Shown here: positions 27,752 through 36,503 of the stretch, in pieces
Layout of the letters: every line of letters starts with the position of its first letter
Position numbering within the stretch: position 1 is the first letter of the stretch
Assembly (NCBI GenBank): GCA_016928415.1
Contig: JAFGKU010000056.1
Coordinates: 17,304 to 81,303, forward strand
Source of the DNA: Spirochaetales bacterium
Lineage (GTDB): Bacteria > Spirochaetota > Spirochaetia > SZUA-6 > JAFGRV01
DNA length: 64,000 nt
Direction: 5' to 3'
Notes under the pieces: model-generated
The model's database searches: none
Seen by the model: only the letters and a program-made list of their open reading frames with translations
What the model was told of the DNA's origin: nothing
Program-made: the position numbers and the translations under genes

Positions 27752-28804
27752 ATGCTTGTTGACAAAAAATATTCCGTTTTCGGGATATGTAATCCTTTAA
27801 TGGATTATATAGTAAATGAAGATTTCAGTTTTTTAGAAAATCATAATCTCAAGGCAGGTACAATGTCGCTGATTTCTGAGAAAGAGAAGGACAGGGTTCT
27901 TGCCAGTATAAAGTCTTTTAAAAACACTCCCGGTGGAAGCTGCGCCAATACGCTTCGCGGGGTGGCATTCCTTTCCCAGAGGTATCCTGTCGACCAGTCC
28001 GTTTATACGGGAGTTGTGGGTACCGACAGTATCGGGAAGAAATATATTCATCTAATGGAGAAGGATTTCGGTATAAAAACCCTTATTCCTCAAAAAGAAG
28101 GGGCTACAGGATGCTCCATTGCCATTGTTACTCCTGATTACGAAAGAACCATGCTCACCTACCTGGGGGCATCAGGTGAATTATATGAAAACGATATCGA
28201 TTATGAAGTTCTTAAGCAGTCCCGGTACCTGCATATTGCCGGTTACATGTGGGGGACATCCAACCAGCGAAAGGCGGTTATGAAAGCAGTGGAATACGCC
28301 AGGACCAACCATGTGCTGGTTTCGTTTGATGTTGCCGACCCTTTTGTCGTTTCCAACAACAGGGATGAGTTCCTGAAATGGATACCGGAAAATGTGGATA
28401 TACTCTTCGGTAACAGGGACGAAATGGTACTCCTGACAGGTGTGGACGAGGAAGAAGAACAAATTATCGCGGAAGCCAGCTCAATGGCATCTGTCGTGGT
28501 CATGAAAACCGGTGCCAAAGGGTGCTATATCTCGAAAAGGGGTGAAATTATCTTTTCAGAGGGGAAAAAAGTGAAGGCAATCGATACGGTGGGTGCCGGT
28601 GATTCTTTCGCCGCCGGGTTTTTATACGGACTTACCCTGGGCAGGTCTGTGAAAGATTCCGCTGTTCTGGCAAACAGCCTGGCTGCCGGTATTGTAGGCG
28701 TCGAAGGATGTAATTACACGAAATTAAATCATAGTGAAATATTTGATGACGTAAACGGACTTGAAACAGCGAGCCGCCCGGGAAAGACTCCCGGTCAAAT
28801 TTGA
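27752..28804 (+). CDS. PfkB-family sugar/nucleoside kinase (adenosine kinase-like)
   Basis: A 350-residue ribokinase-fold kinase. Seen: the N-terminal MDYIVNEDFSFLE, the GG motif TPGGSCANTLRGVAFLS (about 55), and the C-terminal ATP and catalytic-base motif DTVGAGDSFAAGFLYG (about 277; Asp283 is the base). The GSCANT form and NPLMDY start resemble the adenosine-kinase branch more than ribokinase or PfkB proper. It would phosphorylate a sugar or nucleoside in the cytosol. A ribosome site CCGGAG precedes the ATG. It is followed within 20 bp by the MutS-like gene. Confidence 0.88.
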   Translation: MLVDKKYSVFGICNPLMDYIVNEDFSFLENHNLKAGTMSLISEKEKDRVLASIKSFKNTPGGSCANTLRGVAFLSQRYPVDQSVYTGVVGTDSIGKKYIHLMEKDFGIKTLIPQKEGATGCSIAIVTPDYERTMLTYLGASGELYENDIDYEVLKQSRYLHIAGYMWGTSNQRKAVMKAVEYARTNHVLVSFDVADPFVVSNNRDEFLKWIPENVDILFGNRDEMVLLTGVDEEEEQIIAEASSMASVVVMKTGAKGCYISKRGEIIFSEGKKVKAIDTVGAGDSFAAGFLYGLTLGRSVKDSAVLANSLAAGIVGVEGCNYTKLNHSEIFDDVNGLETASRPGKTPGQI

Positions 28805-28823
28805 TTATACGGAAGAGAAACTG

Positions 28824-30590
28824 ATGGAATTAAATGAACAAAGACGGAAATTACGAGGCCTTTCTCTCTTTTCATATTTTTTAAAACTGCTTTTTATTGC
28901 ACTGCCAATCATATTTATTCTTGTTGGTTATAATGCCTCTCCCATGTATTATTTTGGAATTTTGTCGGCCGCTATACCCATACTGGGAGTGTGGTTCCTG
29001 AGAAAGTCCATAAACCAGCTTAAAAAAGACGTTTTTATCAAACGGCATTGGGGCGGCGATTATGTTGACGAGAATTTCGGCCATGACAGGGGACGCTGTT
29101 ATTTTGATCATAACCGACATTCCTTTCGGTCAGTCATCGATGAACAGACATGTAATGACCTGAATCTGCACAAACTGTACGAGGAAATGAACCTGGCCTT
29201 AACCGTGCCCGGGAAAAATATGCTCTACTCGCTTTTGAGGACACCATTGGTAGACATAGATGAGCTGCGGGAAAGGGACAATTTGATCGGGAAATTTCAG
29301 AATGATGTCCCTTTCCGGGAAAGAATCCTGTCCATCCTGCTTGATGCGTATGAAATAAAAAACGATTATATCACGAATTTCCTCTGGAATAAAACACCGC
29401 CCAGGGACCCCATGTTCCTCTGGTACAAGTCGCTTGCTTTTATTTCGATTTGTACCCTTTTCACGCCTTTTCTTTTAGGGCCTTTTACTGGAATTGTTAT
29501 GATAATTCTCATGTTTATAATAAACCTTGTACTCCATACAAGGAAAAGCAAGTCCCTGGACTCGTATTTACCGGCTTTTTCTTATTTAAGGAAATTTCTG
29601 AAGAGTGCCAGACAGCTTGCCCGGGACCCTGAGATCGCCGGAATAAAAGGGTTTGAATCTCTTGCCGATGAAACGGGGCATACCGACCGAATTATAAAAT
29701 CATCCCGGTTATTCAGTTTTTCACCCGGAATGGCTACCGATATGCTTGAGCAGATCTTTATTTATGTAAGGATATTTTTTCTGATCGATCTCAACAATTA
29801 CAATAACTGCATAGCCGAAATAGATCTGCAGAAAGAACATATCAGGAAAATCTATGAAATCTATGGATATCTGGATGCCGTTCAAACAATAGCCTCTTTC
29901 AGGGATTATATAAAAAAATATGCCAGGCCGGTTTTCATCAAAGGGAGCCGGCGCATCGAGTCGAAAGACATGTATTACCCATTGCTCACGGACCCCGTTT
30001 CCAATTCCGTCCTTATTGAAAACCACGGCATGATTGTCACCGGTACAAATATGGCGGGTAAATCCACCTTCCTGCGCACGGTCGGCTTAAACTGCCTTCT
30101 TGCCCAGACCTGCCTGATGTGTTTTGCCGCCAGTTATGAGAGCGGGGTATTTTTTATCATGTCCTCGATTGATAAAAGGGATGATGTGACGGCGGGGGTG
30201 AGTTTTTACTATCATGAGGCCAAGCGTATCTTCGACATGCTGACGGCCAACACGGGCGACGTCCCGCTGCTCTGCCTTATCGACGAACTTCTTTCGGGTA
30301 CCAATTCCCTGGAGAGGGTGAGTGCATCCATTGCCATCCTCAAGTACCTGAAGATGCATAATGCATTGGTTATAGCGGCAACGCATGACGTCAAGATAGC
30401 TTCCCTGCTTACAGAGGATTACCTGCCCTGCTTTTTTACCGACACGGTGGAAGACAAGGGCCTGACATTCAATTACAAACTCAACCCCGGCATAGTCGAA
30501 ACAACCAATGCCATACGACTGCTGGAGCATATAGGCTATCCGGATTCCATCATCAGGCAGGCATTGGAACTGAAGAAGGAATCAGAATAA
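28824..30590 (+). CDS. membrane-anchored MutS-like ATPase
   Basis: A 588-residue protein. I choose the ATG at 28824 (MELNEQRRKLRG, after GGAAGAG); an upstream in-frame start would overlap the kinase by 44 bp. Two hydrophobic hairpins (about 20-60 and 195-235) are followed by MutS core helices and the MutS ATPase: Walker A GTNMAGKST (about 407), LMCFAA, Walker B LCLIDELLSGTN (about 481), and THDVKIAS. The mismatch-binding and connector domains are absent. Such membrane MutS-related proteins are widespread in Bacteroidetes and spirochaetes and their function is unknown; DNA mismatch repair is unlikely because of the anchors. Confidence 0.88.
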   Translation: MELNEQRRKLRGLSLFSYFLKLLFIALPIIFILVGYNASPMYYFGILSAAIPILGVWFLRKSINQLKKDVFIKRHWGGDYVDENFGHDRGRCYFDHNRHSFRSVIDEQTCNDLNLHKLYEEMNLALTVPGKNMLYSLLRTPLVDIDELRERDNLIGKFQNDVPFRERILSILLDAYEIKNDYITNFLWNKTPPRDPMFLWYKSLAFISICTLFTPFLLGPFTGIVMIILMFIINLVLHTRKSKSLDSYLPAFSYLRKFLKSARQLARDPEIAGIKGFESLADETGHTDRIIKSSRLFSFSPGMATDMLEQIFIYVRIFFLIDLNNYNNCIAEIDLQKEHIRKIYEIYGYLDAVQTIASFRDYIKKYARPVFIKGSRRIESKDMYYPLLTDPVSNSVLIENHGMIVTGTNMAGKSTFLRTVGLNCLLAQTCLMCFAASYESGVFFIMSSIDKRDDVTAGVSFYYHEAKRIFDMLTANTGDVPLLCLIDELLSGTNSLERVSASIAILKYLKMHNALVIAATHDVKIASLLTEDYLPCFFTDTVEDKGLTFNYKLNPGIVETTNAIRLLEHIGYPDSIIRQALELKKESE

Positions 30591-30665
30591 TTTTGAGGTG
30601 CCTTAAAAAAAGGCCGCCTTTCCGCTGTTCAGCATCCGGGCGACCAAAAACCTGACTGGTTAATC

Positions 30666-32795
30666 TTATCTGGTTATCGGTACAAGAATGGTTTGTACCG
30701 CGTTTGCCTCGATATTTATATCGGCATATTGGGTGCCAATCTGGAGTTTAAAATCAATAGGATCCTTGGTTGTATTCAATAGGGCCACTTTTACCTCGCC
30801 CTTATCACTCATTACCGCACATGCATGGATCGCGTCTTTATCCAGGCCTTCTTTAAACACATTCACCTGCAGGACCTTGTCACCGGGACGGATCAACCTG
30901 CTGAATTGTGCCAATACATAGTACACGGGAGTGTAGTAAATGTCTTCCGTCTCCGTGTCTATCATGACCGGCGCGCCGCAGTAGTTTTTCACGTGGTTCG
31001 GCCCGCCGTTTTTGTCCAGGACGGCATTCCAGTCAATCCAGCCTGTCATCCAGAAATTCAAGCCTTCAATGATGTCACGGGCATACCGGTGAACGGCGGC
31101 GTATAGGGGGTGGTCGGCCTTCCTTGCCCATGAAACGGCATAACCCCAGTCAGAGGCCTTGTTGTTCCACCAGAAACCGTCATTTTTAAAGAAGTCCGTT
31201 TCCGTGAATCCTTCCGGGTCGGAGCATCCGCCCGGCGCGGGACAGCCCAGATTATCTATGCAGGCTTCCGTATTGATAATCGTTTTATCCGGAAAAAGCT
31301 GATGTGTTTTTTCAAGCTCCTTTTCAAACACTTTCACCGTATCGGCGTACCAGTGTACGGCGCTTCCGTAAACGTATTTGGCGCATTCTTCGTCGGAGAG
31401 AATGGAGGAGGCCCAGTTCTCGAGCGATTCCCTGTTCTGATCGTATATGATTATCCTGACATCTTTGAATCCGTCTTTTTCAAACTGCGGACCAATGTAT
31501 TTTTTAACTAGATTCGTTTCGACCTGTTCCGATAAATGCATGCTTTCCCATTGCCCGTAATTTCCCATGGGTTCGTTCACCGGTGTTATACCCCAGATAT
31601 TAATGCCTTCCGATTTACAGGCTGCGATATATTTTGACAAATACCGGGCATAGGTATCATAATGCTCGGGCAAAAGGATTCCCCCGCCGGTTTGTCCTAC
31701 CTGGTACCATTTGTTCGGTTTTTTCATCCATTTGGGAGCGGTCCACGGCGAGGCGATGATTTTAATGTCCTTGTTGATGGCCAGGGCATCCTTGATCATC
31801 GGCAGAAGGTCGTACGATTCATCCTTGATACCGGGATACTCCGATTTTGAGAATCCCTCCCTGTCCGGCTGTAATGAAAAATGCTCGAGGGCCGCATCGT
31901 CTTCCACATCGTCGTAGGAGTATTTCCCCTTGACGCTGAAATCACAGGCGCCGATATGGGTCCTTGTCAGGGTATAAGCCGCGCCCTTTTTACCATAGAG
32001 GGCTTCCATAACGCTCTTTCTTTTGGCTTTTGACAGGTGTGCCAGTACAAAGGCCGCGGATTCGGTAAAGGAACTTCCAATACCGTCTATTGTCTGTTTG
32101 GTAATATCGGGCCTTACAAGAACAACCGTGCCGGAGGCCTGCCCTTCCTTGAAGGCAATGTTTTCTTTCTTCGCAAGCTTGTCACCTTTTTCTGATGTTA
32201 ATATTACTTCCCTTGTTTTTTTTATTGAATAGTTTATATCGGAATATTCTGGTTTGGGAGTCGGCTTGATCGATAAACGGGGTGTTGTTTCGGGCTCGAT
32301 GTCAGTCTGGTAGATTTCCATTTCATATAGGGAATACCCCCAGTTCGTGGCCCTCTCCATTCCTTCTAATTTTACATACCGGGCTCCAACAGGAGGAAAA
32401 CTCACCGCGTAATCCGTTTTCCATCCCTCCTTCACTTCCTTGACCGTCTGCCAGTTGTCGCCGTTCATTGAAACCTGGATTGAGTAATCTTTTCCGCAGG
32501 CCGTTTCCCATCTGAGTACCACCTGTTTGATTGTATATGTGCCTTGCAGGTCTACTATGATGGATTGAGGATCGTTAAATTCGGAGGACCAGCGGGTTTT
32601 TATATCACCATCTACCGCATTGGGGCCCGATAATTCTTCGTTTTCATTGCTGGAAGTGATGACCGGCTTATTGAGGGCCAGATTTGCTGTCTCGGGTACC
32701 GGTCCCGCCGTTGATACACAGCTGAAACTCATGATTAATAACACGCTGATGAGCAGGGTAATTGCCGCAAGAGCGGGCATCCATTTGTACTTCAT
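30666..32795 (-). CDS. exported GH30 glycoside hydrolase with N-terminal F5/8C (CBM32-like) domain
   Basis: A 709-residue secreted enzyme; the signal segment ends LIMSFSCVST, a possible lipobox. A discoidin/F5-8C module (about 35-165: ALNKPVITSS, WSSEFNDPQSIIVDL, YSLYEMEIYQ) probably binds carbohydrate. The GH30 catalytic domain follows (IDGIGSSFTESAAFVLAHLS, SPWTAPKWMK). Predicted acid/base is Glu408 in TPVNEPMG and nucleophile Glu510 in INTEACID. A small beta domain closes the protein. GH30 members of this form cleave beta-glucosidic bonds, often beta-1,6-glucan; the exact substrate is open. It belongs with the other beta-glucan-type enzymes at the right end of the window. Confidence 0.9.
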   Translation of the reverse strand: MKYKWMPALAAITLLISVLLIMSFSCVSTAGPVPETANLALNKPVITSSNENEELSGPNAVDGDIKTRWSSEFNDPQSIIVDLQGTYTIKQVVLRWETACGKDYSIQVSMNGDNWQTVKEVKEGWKTDYAVSFPPVGARYVKLEGMERATNWGYSLYEMEIYQTDIEPETTPRLSIKPTPKPEYSDINYSIKKTREVILTSEKGDKLAKKENIAFKEGQASGTVVLVRPDITKQTIDGIGSSFTESAAFVLAHLSKAKRKSVMEALYGKKGAAYTLTRTHIGACDFSVKGKYSYDDVEDDAALEHFSLQPDREGFSKSEYPGIKDESYDLLPMIKDALAINKDIKIIASPWTAPKWMKKPNKWYQVGQTGGGILLPEHYDTYARYLSKYIAACKSEGINIWGITPVNEPMGNYGQWESMHLSEQVETNLVKKYIGPQFEKDGFKDVRIIIYDQNRESLENWASSILSDEECAKYVYGSAVHWYADTVKVFEKELEKTHQLFPDKTIINTEACIDNLGCPAPGGCSDPEGFTETDFFKNDGFWWNNKASDWGYAVSWARKADHPLYAAVHRYARDIIEGLNFWMTGWIDWNAVLDKNGGPNHVKNYCGAPVMIDTETEDIYYTPVYYVLAQFSRLIRPGDKVLQVNVFKEGLDKDAIHACAVMSDKGEVKVALLNTTKDPIDFKLQIGTQYADINIEANAVQTILVPITR

Positions 32796-32939
32796 ACATT
32801 TCTCCTTTTTTGTATGATATAATTAGCTTATTTTTTACCCTACCACCTGATGCTTGATTATATCATGGAATAAGCATATGAATCTTTGATTTCGTGTGAT
32901 ATATCTTTAAAATTTTGCGAATAAAGCCGTTATTTGATA

Positions 32940-33515
32940 TCATTCCTCCTCAGCCATCCACAATCCCGTTTTCTCTTCTTTTGCCCGGTATTCCAGCAGA
33001 ACAAATTCCTTGATGAACTGAAAGGAAAACCAGACATACGCATAGGCGTATCCCTCCCTGATGGCTGCGGCATTGAAACAATCTCCGTTACCGGTATACA
33101 GGTAGCAGAGGAGTCTTTTATATTTATCACGCAGGGTTCTGTCAAAGGCAAGCCAGACTTCCCGGTTTGAGAGGCTTTTTTCCGCGTAATGCAGGGATTC
33201 TTCGGCATAGTACTCCTTTTTTTGAAGTTCAGGTGCATCGATCCCGATGAGCCTTAATGTTTCATTTGATTTGATTTTTTGCGGCGGATTATCGATGATC
33301 ACTTCAACCGTATCTCCGTCAAGGACGTGAATTACCCTGGCTTTGAGCAGCATGTTCATTTTTACCTGTTTATAACTTTTTACTTTATGCCGGTCTACAT
33401 AAAAGAGTTCGTTCTGGTCTTCGGCCTGGAGGGTTATGGATGTGATAGTAAAGATCAGGATTGCAAGGAAAAAAAGAGAGGTTCCATACCTGTCGGTGTG
33501 AAATCGTAATTTCAT
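32940..33515 (-). CDS. exported thermonuclease-like nuclease (SNase fold)
   Basis: A 191-residue protein with a signal peptide or anchor (to about residue 30) and a staphylococcal-nuclease domain. The calcium and catalytic motifs are present: DGDTVEV (about 67), LRLIGIDAPEL (Arg, Asp, Glu), and DRTLRDKYKRLLCYLY with the second Arg. The C-terminal helix EYRAKEEKTGLW is typical of the family. It should be a calcium-dependent periplasmic or surface nuclease. Standing alone between GH30 and a small barrel gene. Confidence 0.87.
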   Translation of the reverse strand: MKLRFHTDRYGTSLFFLAILIFTITSITLQAEDQNELFYVDRHKVKSYKQVKMNMLLKARVIHVLDGDTVEVIIDNPPQKIKSNETLRLIGIDAPELQKKEYYAEESLHYAEKSLSNREVWLAFDRTLRDKYKRLLCYLYTGNGDCFNAAAIREGYAYAYVWFSFQFIKEFVLLEYRAKEEKTGLWMAEEE

Positions 33516-33678
33516 TATATCAAAAAGTCTATGCCATGGTAAATATTAAGTCAACAACGGAAAAACCGGTTATTTAAAAGGTAATTCATGGTATAATAAT
33601 AATGTAGAAGTATCAAATTTTATGTGAAAATTCCTTGTAAAATTTGATTGTACTGGTATATTTTATACAGGGGGATTT

Positions 33679-34272
33679 ATGAAGAAAATACTTCTTGTTG
33701 TGTGTGCTTTGATTATACTTGCAGGTCCTCTCAATGCCCAGATCCTGTTGGGTACGGAGATCGGTTATGATCTTGAATTCAGTAACTGGACCATGGCCAG
33801 TACGCAAGACCATGTAATGAATAATCTGGTTTTCGGGCTGTTTTTTGACGCGATTTATGCCAGGATTTCGGCTGACTACCGGATGTTTTTTGCAGGAACC
33901 AGCTCTGATGGGACGACAACGAGCAAATTCGTCGACACTATTGTCAGTTATGCCGACCTTACGCTTCTTTTAAAATACCCGTTTGATTTTGGCGGCTGGA
34001 AGTTTTGGCCGGCAGTAGGCGCAAGATATGCCATATCATTACAGTATACAAGCTTTGGAACGGATTACCTTTCTTCCACTGATTACAGTATGCATGATTT
34101 ATTTATAATCGGCGGTTTCGGCTTTGATTTTAAAGTGGGTACGATTATGCTTTCACCGAGTGCCACTTTTGCCTATAATTTTTTTGCCAGCCCATATGCA
34201 GAGGAAACTTCAGGATGGACCTTTACGGATTTCGATGTAGAGGTCAAACTCGGCATAGCCTTTCCTTTCTGA
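33679..34272 (+). CDS. small outer-membrane beta-barrel protein
   Basis: A 197-residue exported protein (signal peptide MKKILLVVCALIILAGPLNA, cleaved before QILLG). Eight or so amphipathic strands are visible and the last ends KLGIAFPF, with C-terminal Phe as expected for BAM substrates. No family name is certain; the size suits an OmpW/OmpA-barrel-like eight-strand protein. A plausible promoter is TTGTAA then TATATT about 20-45 bp before the ATG, and ACAGGGGG serves as ribosome site. Confidence 0.7.
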   Translation: MKKILLVVCALIILAGPLNAQILLGTEIGYDLEFSNWTMASTQDHVMNNLVFGLFFDAIYARISADYRMFFAGTSSDGTTTSKFVDTIVSYADLTLLLKYPFDFGGWKFWPAVGARYAISLQYTSFGTDYLSSTDYSMHDLFIIGGFGFDFKVGTIMLSPSATFAYNFFASPYAEETSGWTFTDFDVEVKLGIAFPF

Positions 34273-34342
34273 ATTAATAGTAACTTTTTTTGCACATATA
34301 AACATCGAAAAGCAATTAAAGTTGCTTCCGTATGATTACTAT

Positions 34343-34624
34343 ATGAAAATTATTTTTTTTTCCCCTGACTTGCCTATAGATGCCGGTCTGCAGTATGGAA
34401 GACTTACAGGAGACGGAAACATGGTCCACATCAATGATTTGACGGCAAAATTATTCGGATTCAGGAAGCCTTTCATTCAGGGGTATTGTACGGCAAATCT
34501 CGTCATGAAACACTTAAGTCAGAAATGCCGGGGGGGGGTTATTATACAATCACCTCGATATTCAGAAATACATCGCGCAATCCTATACCTTCCAAAGACA
34601 CCTTGGCCGTTAAACCTGATGTAA
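34343..34624 (+). pseudogene. MaoC-like dehydratase fragment
   Basis: The frame from ATG 34343 encodes YGRLTGDGNMVHINDLTAKL followed by FGFRKPFIQGYCTANLVM, which matches the hydratase motif of MaoC-like hot-dog dehydratases (Y-R-SGD-NP-H, FG, G). The normal N-terminal half is missing and, after a run of nine G (34530-34538), the reading enters the antisense of the J-domain gene. Asn-Pro is changed to Asn-Met. I read it as a decayed remnant truncated at both ends. The bases 34273-34342 upstream show nothing further. Confidence 0.65.
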
Positions 34625-35180
34625 CATGGGGGGGGACATGAAGTGAAAACGACCGTTTGTTATGCAAATTCCCCAAACCACTGCACGTTGAGCAGATGAA
34701 CCGGTCTATATATCCTCTCCCTGAACAGGCAATACACTCTTCGACAACCGGGACTTCTATAGGAAAGTCACCTCCGTTTCTTGCTTCATCTGGTGACAGT
34801 ATAAGTTCAAGATACAATTCTTTATTACCGGAAAAATCATCATCAAAAAAGCCTGATACAAATCCTTCAAAGAAATCATCAAGCAAGCCAGAAAATTTTT
34901 CAATTAAACGGTTTCTGTTTTTTTTACCTTCCCAAAAACTATTATTCATAAAATTAACAGGTATTTGATTGTGAGGTTTATTCAAGCTCTGATCATAGAT
35001 TCTCCTTTTTTCCTTATCAGAGAGAGTCTCATACGCTTCCTGGATTTTCAGAAAATTATTTTTCTGTTCGTCAGAAGCGAGGTCGGGATGGAATTTTTTA
35101 CAATATAACCTGTAGGCGTGTTTAATTTTTCCAAGGTCGGCGTCTTTATCCACGCCAAGAACTATATAGTAATTACTCAT
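34542..35180 (-). CDS. J-domain protein with a reduced DnaJ zinc finger
   Basis: A 212-residue DnaJ-type co-chaperone. The start at 35180 (MSNYYIVLGVDKDADLGKIK) has a strong site GGGAGG; the longer reading is rejected. The J domain keeps the Hsp70-stimulating HPD (KKFHPDLASDE, about residue 32). A linker with FEGFVSGFFDDDF follows, then only two CxxCxGxG repeats (CIACSGRGYIDRFICSTCSG) instead of the four of DnaJ, so one zinc could be bound. The C-terminal substrate region is shortened (only one beta domain). It lies next to the two Hsp20 genes but on the opposite strand. Confidence 0.87.
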   Translation of the reverse strand: MSNYYIVLGVDKDADLGKIKHAYRLYCKKFHPDLASDEQKNNFLKIQEAYETLSDKEKRRIYDQSLNKPHNQIPVNFMNNSFWEGKKNRNRLIEKFSGLLDDFFEGFVSGFFDDDFSGNKELYLELILSPDEARNGGDFPIEVPVVEECIACSGRGYIDRFICSTCSGLGNLHNKRSFSLHVPPHVTSGLTAKVSLEGIGLRDVFLNIEVIV

Positions 35181-35198
35181 GCCTTTTACCTCCCTAAA

Positions 35199-35275
35199 GG
35201 CACCTTGAAAAATCATCTTTGAAGGGGAGCCTTCTGATTAAAAACGTATCCATTACCGTACTTTTTCAAGGTACC
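35199..35275. repeat. degenerate copy of a palindromic interspersed repeat
   Basis: GGCACCTTGAAAAA (35199-35212) faces TTTTTCAAGGTACC (35262-35275), 13 of 14 positions complementary. Ends and length resemble the elements at 39486 and 57795. It lies in the leader of the J-domain gene. Confidence 0.55.
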
Positions 35276-35432
35276 AGTGATAACAAACAGGTTTTTAACA
35301 TATCCTGTATAAAATCTAAATAAAAATCGATTTGATGTAAAGAAGGGATTCAAAAATAATTATAATTTGTTTGAATAACAGGAGTTAGCCTGTGTTTCAT
35401 TTTGGTATATATCCGCCGCTAATTTTTTTTAT

Positions 35433-35483
35433 TTGTTTCAATTTGACACACAACATTTTAAGAGATGTTGCATTTTGAAACAA
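35433..35483. promoter_or_regulatory. nested inverted repeats, candidate enhancer-binding-protein site
   Basis: TTGTTTCAA (35433-35441) pairs with TTGAAACAA (35475-35483), and inside it CAACAT (35451-35456) pairs with ATGTTG (35465-35470). The centre is about 135 bp upstream of the expected sigma-54 start site, the usual distance for an activator site. The surrounding 35276-35566 is AT-rich and shows no gene. Confidence 0.55.
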
Positions 35484-35566
35484 TATAATAAATATTTAAT
35501 TGAGAAAATATATAAATCGGATATTTATCTCTTTGTAATATAAAGAATTATATATATGAAATATCT

Positions 35567-35582
35567 TGGCATAATTTTTGCA
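35567..35582 (+). promoter_or_regulatory. sigma-54 promoter of the hsp20 pair
   Basis: TGGCATAATTTTTGCA matches the sigma-54 consensus TGGCAYRNNNNTTGCW at every fixed position, with GG and GC 10 bp apart. The start site would be near 35593, leaving a 33-nt leader that contains the ribosome site GGAGGTG. Confidence 0.82.
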
Positions 35583-35625
35583 AATAAATTTTTAAGAAAA
35601 CAAAATAATTATTGGAGGTGTTGCT

Positions 35626-36084
35626 ATGGCAATAGTAAGATGGAAAAACAGAGATCTGTATGATCCCTGGGCAGACTTCAAGAGTCTTCAGGATGAGATC
35701 AATGACCTTTTTGACATTGATCGTTTTCCTTCAACCACCGGATTGTTTGACCGGAGTGTTTCTCCTGCCATCGATGTCATAGAAGGCGAACACGAGTTCA
35801 CTGTTAAATGTGAACTCCCAGGTATGGAGCAGAAGGACATAGATGTCAGTATTGCTTCCAACATCCTGACAATCAAGGGGCAAAAGAAAAATGAGGTTGA
35901 AGAGAAAAAGGGAAAATACTACAAAAAAGAGTCCTGGGCGGGAAATTTCCAGCGAACCCTTTCATTACCTTCTTCCGTTGCCGCCGATAAAATCAGTGCG
36001 GAATTAAAGGACGGTATTCTTACAATTGCTCTTCCCAAAAAGGAAGAGGCAAAACCGAAACAGATTGAAGTGAATATAAAATAA
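35626..36084 (+). CDS. small heat-shock protein Hsp20 (first of pair)
   Basis: A 152-residue alpha-crystallin-type chaperone. N-terminal arm (WADFKSLQDEINDLF), alpha-crystallin domain (about 45-140: SPAIDVIEGEHEFTVKCELP, AELKDGILTIALPKKEE) and a C-terminal I-x-V anchor (QIEVNIK). It holds unfolding proteins in the cytosol without ATP. The ATG follows GGAGG at normal distance. It is driven by a consensus sigma-54 promoter, and is followed 18 bp later by a second Hsp20. Confidence 0.95.
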   Translation: MAIVRWKNRDLYDPWADFKSLQDEINDLFDIDRFPSTTGLFDRSVSPAIDVIEGEHEFTVKCELPGMEQKDIDVSIASNILTIKGQKKNEVEEKKGKYYKKESWAGNFQRTLSLPSSVAADKISAELKDGILTIALPKKEEAKPKQIEVNIK

Positions 36085-36102
36085 TCAAGGGAGGTTATGA
36101 AC

Positions 36103-36462
36103 ATGGCGGATAAGAAAGAATTGGAAACAAAAAAAAGAACCCTGCCGGCTGCCTGTGATATTTACGAGGAAAACGGAAAGGTAGTCTGCAGAATGGAAAT
36201 GCCGGGCGTTTTAAAAGAGGACCTTGATATCAGGGTCGACGGAAACCGTCTCGTCATTAATGGAAAGAAGAAAGCTGAAAATACCAAAGGTGATTACAGA
36301 ATCCGGGAAATCAGGGACGGCGATTATTACCATGAATTTACACTTGATGATACGATCGACCGGAGCAGGATCGACGCGGCAATTAAAAACGGTATTGTTA
36401 CATTGACATTGAATATCAAGGAAGCGGAAAAGCCCAGGAAAATCAATATCGTAGCTAAATAA
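36103..36462 (+). CDS. small heat-shock protein Hsp20 (second of pair)
   Basis: A 119-residue alpha-crystallin protein with a short N-terminal arm. I take the ATG at 36103 (MADKKELETKKR), 8 nt after AAGGGAGG; an ATG two codons earlier is too close to that site. Seen: CDIYEENGKVVCRMEMPG, AAIKNGIVTLTLNIKEAE and the C-terminal I-x-I (KINIVAK). It probably co-assembles with the first Hsp20, as in IbpA/IbpB-like pairs. A terminator follows. Confidence 0.94.
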   Translation: MADKKELETKKRTLPAACDIYEENGKVVCRMEMPGVLKEDLDIRVDGNRLVINGKKKAENTKGDYRIREIRDGDYYHEFTLDDTIDRSRIDAAIKNGIVTLTLNIKEAEKPRKINIVAK

Positions 36463-36475
36463 AAGGCAGGTTAAA

Positions 36476-36503
36476 GGCCGGCAAAATGCCGGCCTGATTG
36501 TGT
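36476..36503 (+). terminator. terminator after the hsp20 pair
   Basis: GGCCGGC (36476-36482) pairs with GCCGGCC (36488-36494) across five bases, followed by TGATTGTGTTT. It may work on both strands, as the next gene is convergent. Confidence 0.7.

Noticed and set aside
28761..28823. Upstream start for the MutS-like gene
   Set aside because: Would overlap the kinase by 44 bp; the ATG at 28824 has a better ribosome site and follows the kinase stop by 20 bp.
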